A DNA stretch of 64,000 nucleotides from Paenibacillus sp. H1-7 (GCF_022354825.1 NZ_CP031168.1:4527501-4591500), one strand, 5' to 3'; counted from the stretch's first letter, positions 43,898 through 51,715 are shown. The notes: a model not told the origin generated them from the letters alone. Numbers and translations: made by a program.

Positions 43898-45199
43898 TCA
43901 GAAGAAGTCAGGCGTGTTCCAAATATTGTCGAGAGTGTAATCCCTCCCCTGCTTCAGGGACAGCTTATCTAGAGTAAACCGAACTGACTTTTTTTCCTGA
44001 TGACGGTTAAAAATGCCGATCCAGCCATCGTCCGGGCTTATTCTATGAGATACCGCCCACACCTCGACTCCGTCTTCTGCGTAAACTCTGGCTCCCATAA
44101 CGCCGTTTTGATTGCACGCTAGCATGCCACGGTTAGTAATCAACTCGTAAGAAAATTCATCGGAGCTTAACAGATCGCCGCCCATAAATAACGGAGACGC
44201 AGCAAGAGCACGGATCGTAATGAACGTATATTTCTGATGGATGCTCAGTCCGTCCATTCGTTCGAATCCTTTGCCGCTAAGTTCCTTCTCGGGTGAGGTC
44301 TCCGCTTGTTCTCCGGGTCTTCTCGGCTTCCAAAGTTGCAGATGACCGAACGGGATCATATCCAAGTCAAGCCAGAAGCCTTCCTTCCGATAATCGTTAT
44401 AAGCATGCCAGGCGTTGAACGCTTTATCCAGGTCGGACCGGTTATCCCAAATGTCCTTTGTCGTTCGCAGCATATTCGCCTGCTGATACACGTTCATATG
44501 GACGGGGCTCGTTTGCCCTCCTGGCGACAGGCTGAGCACGATATCTCTGCCGGATGATGCAATCGCGTTAACTAATGCCTTAATCTCCTGCGGATGCCCT
44601 GTTATATCATCGGCTTTGATGAAATCAACACCCCAAGCGGCCAGCATATGAATGAGCGAATCATAGAACGATTGCGCTCCAGGTTTGCTCATATCGACAC
44701 CGTAGTTATAATGGCACCACGAGCACGTATCGTCTATATTGGCAATATCCGCTGCATGTACGTTGGTTCCGTATATCGCTACATTCCGTTCAACCGCTTT
44801 TCTTGGAATGCCGCGCATAAGATGGATGCCGAACTTGAGACCAAGCTCATGCACTCGATCGATCAGCGGCTGCAAGCCGTTAGGGAAATACACCTTCGAC
44901 GGCTGGTATCTGCCATATTCGTCGATATGAACATCGTCCGCATGGCGAACCTTAGGGTAATACGATCCCGTCTCCAGCTCGTATTCAGCAAACCAGCCGT
45001 TATCCACGACAAAATATTCATAGCCCGAAGGCTTCAGCCTTTTTGCCATCGCTTCGGCATTCGCCAGCAGTACCGTCTCCGATGCCGCACATCCGTAGCT
45101 ATCGAAGCTGTTCCAGCCGAGGGGTGGCTTGAGAGTCAAACGAAGCGGCGATGTGATGTCATTTGCGGCTTGATCATCCGCTAGCATGAAAGAAGACAT
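43898..45199 (-). CDS. GH27-like alpha-galactosidase, cytoplasmic
   Basis: Clan D glycoside hydrolase, 433 residues from ATG 45199, nine bases after AAGGAGG (TTG 45208 lies too close). TIM-barrel start KPPLGWNSFDSYGCAASET (about 25-43), YEYFVVDNGWF, LGLKFGIHLMRGIP. The nucleophile is expected in GVDFIKADDITG (first Asp after Lys-Ala) and the acid/base in TTKDIWDNR. C-terminal beta domain with RGMLACNQNGVMGARVYAED and YTLDNIWNTPDFF. No signal peptide, so it should act on imported, probably desulfated oligosaccharides. It follows sulfatase 45214 by 14 bases. GH27 members also include N-acetylgalactosaminidases and arabinopyranosidases, so alpha-galactosidase is only the default name. Confidence 0.87.
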   Translation of the reverse strand: MSSFMLADDQAANDITSPLRLTLKPPLGWNSFDSYGCAASETVLLANAEAMAKRLKPSGYEYFVVDNGWFAEYELETGSYYPKVRHADDVHIDEYGRYQPSKVYFPNGLQPLIDRVHELGLKFGIHLMRGIPRKAVERNVAIYGTNVHAADIANIDDTCSWCHYNYGVDMSKPGAQSFYDSLIHMLAAWGVDFIKADDITGHPQEIKALVNAIASSGRDIVLSLSPGGQTSPVHMNVYQQANMLRTTKDIWDNRSDLDKAFNAWHAYNDYRKEGFWLDLDMIPFGHLQLWKPRRPGEQAETSPEKELSGKGFERMDGLSIHQKYTFITIRALAASPLFMGGDLLSSDEFSYELITNRGMLACNQNGVMGARVYAEDGVEVWAVSHRISPDDGWIGIFNRHQEKKSVRFTLDKLSLKQGRDYTLDNIWNTPDFF

Positions 45200-45213
45200 C
45201 CTTTCCAACCTCC

Positions 45214-46725
45214 TTACGCATTCGCTACACGGGGCATGAACAGCGGTTCTTTTCCGAGCTCAGCCCATACATATTTCAATAACAGCTTTGATTTCAAATC
45301 AGCATACTCCCGTTTGTCCCACAAATTATATCGCTCTTCTGGATCCTGATGGAGGTCGAACATTTCCCCGTATTCTTGGTTGAAATAAACCGTTAGCTTG
45401 TAACGTTCGTCTACATAAGTCTTCAGATGAATGGTAGTTGGTTCATGATGGTTCTCACATAAAATATGAGTGCGTAAGGCATCCTGCCGTCCATTCCAAA
45501 CTTCGCTTTGATCCTTACCGGACATCGTGTATGGGATCGCCAGCCCCGCGTACCGGAGCAGGGTCGGCGCAAAGTCGACGAGCGATTGCATCGAAGCATT
45601 CATATGTCCCGCCGGAACGTGCCCAGGGTAGCGTACCAGCATAGGCACACGGATCAAATCCTCGTAATGGAACGGCCCTTTAGCAATTAAGCCATGATGA
45701 CCGTAAAAATGACCGTGATCGGAAGTAAACACTACCAGCGTATTGTCTGTGAGGCCGAGCTCATCCAGCTTATCGAGAATACGGCCGATATATTTATCCA
45801 TCAAGCTGGTCATACCATAGTACGTGGCGATGTTTCTGCGCAATCCGGCCTCACTGTGCTTATGCGAGTGCAATCCGTGGTTGGCGAAGCCCGATTCTTT
45901 ATAAACGGAGAAATCAGGCTTTTCCTGCTGCGCTAGTTGAAAATGCGGTGGGTTGACGTCATGCTCCCCGACAAGAACTCTTGGAATGGTCAGCTTTTCC
46001 GGATCGTACATCGTGTCCCACGGTTCCGGCACCAGATACGGCGGATGCGGATCGAAGAAGCTCGCCCATAGCAGAAACGGAGTATCTTCCTGCTTATACC
46101 GTTCCAGCTGCACATTGGTCCGTTCGGCGATCCATGCGTCATAATGATACTCTTCCGGAATCGTCCATTTATGCCGCACGGATTTATCCATCGTCCCGGT
46201 TGGTGCCTGAAAGTAGTCCCGCCAATGGGTACACCCTTTTTCCTCCAGCCATATGGCATAATGTTGACCGATGTGCGCCTCGTTCGTATGATTGCGAGCC
46301 AATTCCACGTGCCGGAAGCCATAATAGGTCTGATCAAACTTCTTCCAGAAGTCGAGATCCTGCAGAACAGGATAAGCTTCTAGAGACGGATATTCAGGCG
46401 TGGAGACGAGCGGTTGGAAGTGCGCCTTCCCTATCAAGGCGGTTTCATAGCCCGCATCGAGAAATTCTTCTCCAACGGTTCGCGCTTTCTCCGAAAGCTT
46501 GGTTCCCAGCGTCCATGCTCCGTGTTGGCTCGGATACTGACCAGTAATGATTGAGCTGCGTGTCGGCGTGCAGGTCGGATTCGGGCAATAAGCCCTGTTA
46601 AAAGTAGTGCCTTCACGGACGAGGCGGTCCAGGTTTGGCGTGGATATTTCATTGTTAAATGCTCCTATTGTATTCCAATGCTGCTGATCGCTCGTGATCA
46701 GCAAAATATTTGGCCTATTGCTCAT
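45214..46725 (-). CDS. Sulfatase, Cys-type (CTPTR), paralogue of 41057-42565
   Basis: Type I sulfatase of 503 residues; ATG 46725 after AAAGGAAG. SNRPNILLITSDQQHWNTIG; catalytic Cys 52 in NPTCTPTRSSIITG; GKAHFQPL; VFTSDHGHFYGHHGLIAKG; EMFDLHQDPEERYNLWDK. Lies 14 bases before the GH27-like ATG, so the two products likely act on the same molecule. A possible degenerate CCGG element (TTTGACCGGAACACAG on the minus strand) lies about 65 bases upstream of its start. Confidence 0.95.
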   Translation of the reverse strand: MSNRPNILLITSDQQHWNTIGAFNNEISTPNLDRLVREGTTFNRAYCPNPTCTPTRSSIITGQYPSQHGAWTLGTKLSEKARTVGEEFLDAGYETALIGKAHFQPLVSTPEYPSLEAYPVLQDLDFWKKFDQTYYGFRHVELARNHTNEAHIGQHYAIWLEEKGCTHWRDYFQAPTGTMDKSVRHKWTIPEEYHYDAWIAERTNVQLERYKQEDTPFLLWASFFDPHPPYLVPEPWDTMYDPEKLTIPRVLVGEHDVNPPHFQLAQQEKPDFSVYKESGFANHGLHSHKHSEAGLRRNIATYYGMTSLMDKYIGRILDKLDELGLTDNTLVVFTSDHGHFYGHHGLIAKGPFHYEDLIRVPMLVRYPGHVPAGHMNASMQSLVDFAPTLLRYAGLAIPYTMSGKDQSEVWNGRQDALRTHILCENHHEPTTIHLKTYVDERYKLTVYFNQEYGEMFDLHQDPEERYNLWDKREYADLKSKLLLKYVWAELGKEPLFMPRVANA

Positions 46726-46813
46726 TCAAGCGGCACTTCCTTTCTGCTAAAAAGTTTATTTTAATTGAGTCTAGTGATGTGTCGAGCCAAACTGTGTTCC
46801 GGTCAAATTAGTG

Positions 46814-48280
46814 CTATGCCTTTTTCCCGATTGCTGATGCCGGTCCCCAATCTCCTGTTGCTACGGTCGGATATTGGTTGAAGATAATATCATCGGCACG
46901 CGCCGCCTCTTCCCACAATTTCAAATACAATGACCGCTTCACCTCAAGCTTATCCGCCTCCTCGGTTAAATTATGAAGCTCATAGGGGTCTTCAACCAAA
47001 TCGTATAGTTCGTCAACATCAGTAGGATGATACACCAGCTTGTAACGGGACGTTCTAACCATTCGCTGTGTATAGTACACCTCCACTCCGTTGCACTGGC
47101 TGAATACCGCATCCCGCCATAATTCTGGTCGCACCGCTTTGAACCAAGGCGTCAAGCTCTGCCCCATTACGCCTTGAAGCTGGTCAGCACCGGCAAGCAC
47201 CGCGAAAGTAGGGGCAAAATCCATGATGCTCACAAGATCACTGACCACTCTTCCCGGCTCACATATTCCCTTCGGCCAACGGACGACGCATGGCAGCCGG
47301 TATGTTTCCTCGTAAGGACTAATCCCCTTTAGATAAAGACCGTGTGCTCCGCCGCTTTCCCCGTGATCAGACAAAAAGACGACCAGTGTATTATCCGCTT
47401 GGCCGTTCGCTTCTAATGCGTCTAGCACCTCTCCAAGCATATGATCGACCATTGTGCAGTAACCCCAGTAGTGTGCAGTCGCTTCTTTGATTTCCCTTTC
47501 TGATAATTGATCCCATACTTTCCTCATCCTGCGATATACCCCTGGTTTATTAACCAAAGAATCATAGTAATTAGGCGGCAAAGGAATCTCTTTCGGATCA
47601 TACAAAGTTGCGTATCGTTCCGGAATGATAAACGGATCATGGGGTCCTGTCACCCCCACATACATGCACCATGGTTTCGAATCATCCTTGATTTCGTGGA
47701 GTTTGTTCACTGCATGCTGCACCACTTGGTAATCACGCGTCTCCTCATACGTTTTACCAGACGTTCCGTATAGCTTGTAATGTCCCCAGCCAGGTCGGAG
47801 CACCAATCCTTGAGTTCTTGTTTCGACCGGCACTTCATCCTTATCTCTGCCTCGCCACTGGTCGATGGTCAGTCCCATCTGAACGTCCTTCGAGGCTACC
47901 ACGAATAATTCCTCCCAGCCTCGATCGGATGGGTTTTCTTCTGCAGACACATGCCATTTGCCGGAAAAATAAAGGTCGTATCCTGCAGTTCTCATTTTCT
48001 CTCCAAATGTTTCTACTCCTGGCAGCAGTCCGCGTCGAAGTGCCGCTCTGTTGCTGACGTTGTTAAATATTCCATGCTGGGAAGGATATTTGCCAGTCAT
48101 AAAGGATGCTCTTGATGGGCAGCAATGGGTCATGGTTGTATAAGTATGAGAAAATGTAACCCCGTCAGAAGCAAGCCGGTTCACATGGGGCATTTGACAA
48201 GGATGGCTCGGCGAAATCACTTGCGCCTGTAGTTGGTCAGTCATAAAAATAAGAATATTGGGTCTTTCGTTAAGCACCAT
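46814..48280 (-). CDS. Sulfatase, Cys-type (CCPSR), first gene of its operon
   Basis: Type I sulfatase of 488 residues. ATG 48280 is six bases after AGGAG; an ATG at 48286 abuts that site and is unlikely. MVLNERPNILIFMTDQLQAQ; catalytic Cys about 53 in MTHCCPSRASFMTG (the first Cys of the pair fits C-x-P-x-R); GKWHVSAEENPSDRGWEELF; VFLSDHGESGGAHGLYLKG; ELYDLVEDPYELHNLTEE. It is the rightmost island gene and leads sulfatase 45214 and the GH27-like gene. Operator F and a CCGG leader precede it. Confidence 0.95.
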   Translation of the reverse strand: MVLNERPNILIFMTDQLQAQVISPSHPCQMPHVNRLASDGVTFSHTYTTMTHCCPSRASFMTGKYPSQHGIFNNVSNRAALRRGLLPGVETFGEKMRTAGYDLYFSGKWHVSAEENPSDRGWEELFVVASKDVQMGLTIDQWRGRDKDEVPVETRTQGLVLRPGWGHYKLYGTSGKTYEETRDYQVVQHAVNKLHEIKDDSKPWCMYVGVTGPHDPFIIPERYATLYDPKEIPLPPNYYDSLVNKPGVYRRMRKVWDQLSEREIKEATAHYWGYCTMVDHMLGEVLDALEANGQADNTLVVFLSDHGESGGAHGLYLKGISPYEETYRLPCVVRWPKGICEPGRVVSDLVSIMDFAPTFAVLAGADQLQGVMGQSLTPWFKAVRPELWRDAVFSQCNGVEVYYTQRMVRTSRYKLVYHPTDVDELYDLVEDPYELHNLTEEADKLEVKRSLYLKLWEEAARADDIIFNQYPTVATGDWGPASAIGKKA

Positions 48281-48314
48281 GATCATCTCCTATGCGTGAA
48301 ATCTCAAATTGGAC

Positions 48315-48370
48315 AAAAAAAGAGACCTCCCCTATGATATTTCATGGGGGGTCTCCGGCTGTCCGGTTGG
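48315..48370 (-). promoter_or_regulatory. CCGG hairpin plus terminator hairpin in leader (copy 5)
   Basis: Minus strand CAACCGGACAGCCGGAGACC gives CCGG-ACAG-CCGG. GAGACC-CCC pairs with GGG-GGTCTC, then TTTTTTT. It lies between promoter F and the sulfatase start at 48280. The terminator stem sequence differs from other copies while the CCGG part is kept. Confidence 0.66.
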
Positions 48371-48407
48371 CCGTTTAAATGTTATGGATATATATTTGTC
48401 AAAGACA

Positions 48408-48436
48408 ATTATTCCTACTAATATTATTGGATTAAT
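48408..48436. repeat. Dyad with 13-bp centre near transcription start (copy F)
   Basis: ATTATTCC, 13 bases, GGATTAAT, immediately downstream of the -10 of promoter F in the direction of transcription. Third copy of the dyad also seen at 15322-15351 and 42853-42882. Confidence 0.5.
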
Positions 48437-48439
48437 CTG

Positions 48440-48503
48440 AGTATACTCTATTATTCTTCATATTAGAATAATCATTTTGTTGAGTCGACTTATCATATTG
48501 TCT
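48440..48503 (-). promoter_or_regulatory. AraC-type operator pair with promoter (site F)
   Basis: Half-sites CATTTTGTTG (from 48473) and CATATTGTCT (from 48494) are 21 bp apart. -10 TATACT (48440-48445), 17-bp spacer, weak -35 TTCTAA (48463-48468) beside the proximal half-site. It drives the rightmost sulfatase operon and marks the right side of the island. Confidence 0.6.
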
Positions 48504-48888
48504 AGTGCTTGATTAAATACGCGTTTTGGAAACCTGATGCAAGCAGCAATATTACGCCATCATCGCTATTAGCATTTGGCATTCATTATCAGATTTGTTG
48601 CAAAAGGACCTTGAAGTAAACCGCGCCTAATATTATTGGATACGCTATTATAGATTTTGTTGGACTATGAGTAAGCAGCTTTCCTGTGAAAATGTTCCCA
48701 ATAATACTTGCTCCTCCAAAGAGAAGTAACGTTAACTTATCGTATTAGGTGAAACATTCGTTACTGCTTTTAAAAAATCAGTAAGATAGCTTAATCTAGT
48801 TTGCTTCTTATGGAGGGTTTTAGACTGACATTAAGCTAGCGTACCGGTTAGCGCAATGTGTCTAGTGAAAATATCACCTTTACTCGTT
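48504..48888. other. Non-coding stretch at the island edge
   Basis: No gene recognised. GCCTAATATTATTGGAT (48626 onward) with a nearby TTTTGTTGG echoes the promoter F segment at 48413-48482 with an internal deletion, so it may be a decayed copy of that regulatory region. CTAGCGTACCGGTTAGCGCA at 48836-48855 is the first copy of the repeat that is common to the right and absent to the left. Confidence 0.45.
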
Positions 48889-49482
48889 TCATATTTCCCC
48901 TGATTTGAGGTTAAGTTCAACAATCATGTCTTCAATCTCTCCTTCTAGATCCTTCTTATATTCATCCTTACTGTTTTTTTTGAGTAGTATTTCTTCAGGA
49001 CTGAAGAAATGATATGGGAACATTTCAGTGTGATATGGTCCAGCATCAGGAATTAACTGATCATAACTATTCCTAATAGACAGTAAGTTTTCCAGGTATA
49101 CTGGTGAATCAGTTTCTTCAAGATATTGAGCGTATCTGTCCAATATGTAATGTGCTCTTACCTCAGTATTTTGGTTATATGCTTCTTGTCCCCATGCTTT
49201 AAGTTTATCAATTTCAGATTGTTCTTTGAAAATATGTGCTATGAGTTTCTGATTTAGGATCGCAAGGCAGGTCCCTATTCTTACCATGCCGTTCCACGCT
49301 GGTCTTGTATAGCCCATTCTTCTGAATTTAATTTCTTCGCTATTGAGCATGAATGCTTCGTAAAGACTAATATTACCATCCCTTAAACAATCGGATAGAA
49401 AATACGATATCTTATTAGCGATTATCAATGGATTAGTCTCACGCTCAATATGATTCTTCAAAATTTCAGCTTCATTCTTCAT
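48889..49482 (-). CDS. Hypothetical protein
   Basis: 197 residues, ATG 49482 after AGAGGAGG. Mostly helical, acidic, no signal peptide or membrane segment. Contains KISYFLSDCLRDGNISLYEA and FRRMGYTRPAWNGMVRIGTC. I do not recognise the family. It is a monocistronic minus-strand gene just outside the sulfatase island, with the intergenic repeat on both sides. Confidence 0.75.
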   Translation of the reverse strand: MKNEAEILKNHIERETNPLIIANKISYFLSDCLRDGNISLYEAFMLNSEEIKFRRMGYTRPAWNGMVRIGTCLAILNQKLIAHIFKEQSEIDKLKAWGQEAYNQNTEVRAHYILDRYAQYLEETDSPVYLENLLSIRNSYDQLIPDAGPYHTEMFPYHFFSPEEILLKKNSKDEYKKDLEGEIEDMIVELNLKSGEI

Positions 49483-49576
49483 GGATTGCCTCCTCTATTT
49501 CATCTCTAAAAATGATAGTTATATTTTATGTAGAAATACCACCAATTGGAAGCATCCTACCAGTTATTTCAATCTC

Positions 49577-49642
49577 AGAACTGGAGCAGGTCGCCGCGGC
49601 ACCTGCTCCAGTTCTGATGATTGTACTATCGTACCCTTTAAC
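49577..49642. repeat. Intergenic repeat with perfect 15-bp hairpin
   Basis: AGAACTGGAGCAGGT (49577-49591), a nine-base loop, ACCTGCTCCAGTTCT (49601-49615), then TACTATCGTACCCTTTAACA, a variant of the core repeat. The rest of the 300-base gap 49483-49782 shows nothing I recognise. Confidence 0.65.
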
Positions 49643-49782
49643 ATAATGACTTATCTATTAAGGGTTGTTCGATACCCATGGTTCCATGTCCACATCGGAT
49701 TTATAAATGCAATAATTCCATACAATAATTCGGTAGCAGCTGCTCCTCAACTGAAGTCGTGGGCAGTCGCAGTATTTATTTG

Positions 49783-50052
49783 TTACTCCATCCGTCTCTC
49801 GTAAATAATGCTCTTTATCCGATCCTCGCTCAGGCTGTATATTTCAGCAAGTTGAGATATTTTAACCCCCTCCGTATACTTCTGAAAAATATCATTATTC
49901 CGAGTAGTTAACTCCTCGCGTATTCCTGTCGAACAGCCCCATTCTTTTCTCGTCGTTTGAGGGATGTAGACGTACTTTCCATTCACATATTTTTGAATCT
50001 CTTTAACTAGTTCCTCCGGCAATACGTTTTGGGCGTTAACATATTTTTCCAT
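49783..50052 (-). CDS. CD3324-family small protein (Mor-like HTH)
   Basis: 89 residues from ATG 50052 (TTG 50058 is an alternative; weak ribosome site GGCGGA). VLPEELVKEIQKYVNGKYVY, IPQTTRKEWG, RNNDIFQKYTEGVKISQLAE and SLSEDRIKSIIY match a widespread Firmicutes family of small proteins with a Mor-type DNA-binding fold, often called CD3324 family. Probably a small transcription regulator. Its start is 12 bases from the stop of the acetyltransferase 50065, so they may be co-transcribed. Confidence 0.8.
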   Translation of the reverse strand: MEKYVNAQNVLPEELVKEIQKYVNGKYVYIPQTTRKEWGCSTGIREELTTRNNDIFQKYTEGVKISQLAEIYSLSEDRIKSIIYERRME

Positions 50053-50064
50053 GATCAAATCCGC

Positions 50065-50973
50065 CTAAATCGTTAATTTTAATCGCAAAGTGTTGGCCAT
50101 ATAATCGTCAAAACCTTCTCTGACCATCAATACAAAATTATCGAATTTTTTCAGTGTTATCATGGAATTGACATGAATGATATTGAATTGGCGCATAGAC
50201 AAAAGTGCAGCTTGAATGAGCCGTTTTTTATCAGCTTTACTTACGTTAGCTCTGAAGTGTATACCGAATGCGACAGCGCTGAGATCATTATTGGACGGAT
50301 TGAGCGCTTTTACTTTGTAGTAGGCAAATCCGGCTATCTGACCGTAAGAATTGAACATTGAGAGTAGGACGGCCTCCGATGATAGATTTGAATATTGTTT
50401 GCTGAACTGCTCTGCCTGCAGCTCTTCGCCATCCTCAATAAGCATGGTAACGATATCGTCCTTTTTGGCATTTGTAAGAGGAACAATTCCGTCCGTGTTG
50501 AGATTTTCAGGTTCTTTCCAGTCCGGCAAGTGGAAATGCGTAGAAATTTGCGAATATTCGTCCGATATAAAGCCATGCTGTTCCAATAAAGTGATTTCCT
50601 GATTTCTGACTTGGCCAAATGGCATTGTTGCAAAATAATATAGCTTGTTGCCTTTCTTTAGTTGAATCGCATTGCAGCAAGATTGAATCATTTGTTTCAG
50701 CGCTACCGTTTGATTTTCCGCTACACCGTACTCTAGATAGCCGTTTGGACTCGATGTACCCAGTGTAAGCCCCATAAAGCCGACTATCCGGTCATTTTTC
50801 TCCGCAACGAACCCCAAATTCAAATTGGTATATGAATCTTTAAGCTCTTCTGCACAAATCACACTTAACCGAGGATCGTAGTAAAATCTCTTTTTGGTAG
50901 ACAGGATAAGTTCTCTTATTTGTGAAAAATCATCGTCTGGAGTTACTTTCCTCACCTTTATATCGTCTGACAT
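50065..50973 (-). CDS. GNAT-family N-acetyltransferase-like protein
   Basis: 302 residues, ATG 50973 after GGAGGTG. The N-terminal half is GNAT-like: VRKVTPDDDFSQIRELIL, then GFVAEKNDRIVGFMGLTLG and an acceptor region around NQTVALKQMIQSCCNAIQ. The second half repeats a GNAT-like layout (QIAGFAYYKVKALNPSNND and KADKKRLIQAALLSMRQFN), so it may be a tandem GNAT protein. The acetyl-CoA loop Q/R-x-x-G-x-G/A is not clearly present. Substrate unknown. Confidence 0.7.
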   Translation of the reverse strand: MSDDIKVRKVTPDDDFSQIRELILSTKKRFYYDPRLSVICAEELKDSYTNLNLGFVAEKNDRIVGFMGLTLGTSSPNGYLEYGVAENQTVALKQMIQSCCNAIQLKKGNKLYYFATMPFGQVRNQEITLLEQHGFISDEYSQISTHFHLPDWKEPENLNTDGIVPLTNAKKDDIVTMLIEDGEELQAEQFSKQYSNLSSEAVLLSMFNSYGQIAGFAYYKVKALNPSNNDLSAVAFGIHFRANVSKADKKRLIQAALLSMRQFNIIHVNSMITLKKFDNFVLMVREGFDDYMANTLRLKLTI

Positions 50974-51137
50974 TCATCAATCACCTCCATATGATTTAAC
51001 TATATTATTCCAGCAAACACCAACAAAGGAAATATTGAAATCAGGGTAGAAAAAAAGACAAGCGAGGTTGTTCCGGCTAATGAAGGATGCTTCGCCCACT
51101 AATTTGTCGTTTAAACTTCTAAATGCTAAGGACGAAA

Positions 51138-51285
51138 GATAATCTGCCCACTAACACATAACGCGGTTGCCGAACTATGCCGGCAACCGCGTTAGTATAC
51201 TGAGTTAATGGATCCAGGGAGCAATTGCCGCGGCTAACAGCTCCCTGGCTGATTAAACTATCGTGCCCGTTAGCTTAATCAATTT
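51138..51285. repeat. Compound intergenic repeat with two hairpins
   Basis: AACGCGGTTGCCG/CGGCAACCGCGTT forms a 13-bp stem (51160-51193). CCAGGGAGC...GCTCCCTGG forms a second stem (51214-51248). CTATCGTGCCCGTTAGCTTA (51259-51278) is the repeat core. The first hairpin matches the ACGCGGCTGCC type found with other copies. The gap 50974-51715 otherwise holds the element at 51356 and another core copy. Confidence 0.65.
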
Positions 51286-51355
51286 TAGCTTCTTTAAGTA
51301 CTTTAACAGCAGTATTCGTGCAAGCTTGAAGTTCCTATTACTGAATCCGTTGTTT

Positions 51356-51420
51356 TGTCGGGAATGTTATAAGGTTCTTGTCACAAAATGGGAATGATAT
51401 CAAGTTCTTGTCATCCGACA
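51356..51420. mobile_element. Small element with TGTCGG...CCGACA ends and internal direct repeats
   Basis: Ends TGTCGG and CCGACA are inverted repeats. Inside, GGGAATGTTATAAGGTTCTT and GGGAATGATATCAAGTTCTT are two near-identical copies, each followed by GTCA. Repeated 20-mers near TG...CA ends are typical of insertion sequence termini (IS21-like ends carry such repeats), but no transposase is present. It could be fused IS ends or a tiny non-autonomous element. Confidence 0.4.
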
Positions 51421-51472
51421 ACCACCAGAACGGACACTTATGATGGCGGGCTCCTGGATGGAATTGACCCTA

Positions 51473-51496
51473 TCGTACCCGTTAGTTGAACCACTT
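51473..51496. repeat. Intergenic repeat core copy
   Basis: CTATCGTACCCGTTAGTTGAAC. No hairpin is beside this copy. Confidence 0.6.
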
Positions 51497-51715
51497 CAAT
51501 CTTTCTCTCTTTCATATTTAATTCGCTCTGCAATCACACGGTTTTAAAATATAACCAGTTGCTCTTCCCTACCCAATTAACTTCTGGAGTAAATAAAGTA
51601 TTAGACCGACTAAGGCTTTAAGCTAAACCGGCGGACGGGCAGTATCTTTTTATAGTACACAAATTTATGGAATATTATTACAATTATGTTATTGCGATCT
51701 AATTGGGGGTTAAAA

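Noticed and set aside
21146-48370. Leader elements as T-box, SAM, guanidine or other known riboswitch
   Set aside because: They are only about 55 bases, have no T-box sequence and no known aptamer core that I recognise, and downstream genes are not of those regulons.
49481-49804. Plus-strand open frame of 107 codons
   Set aside because: It runs through the perfect hairpin and the repeat core, has no ribosome site and no homology that I recognise.
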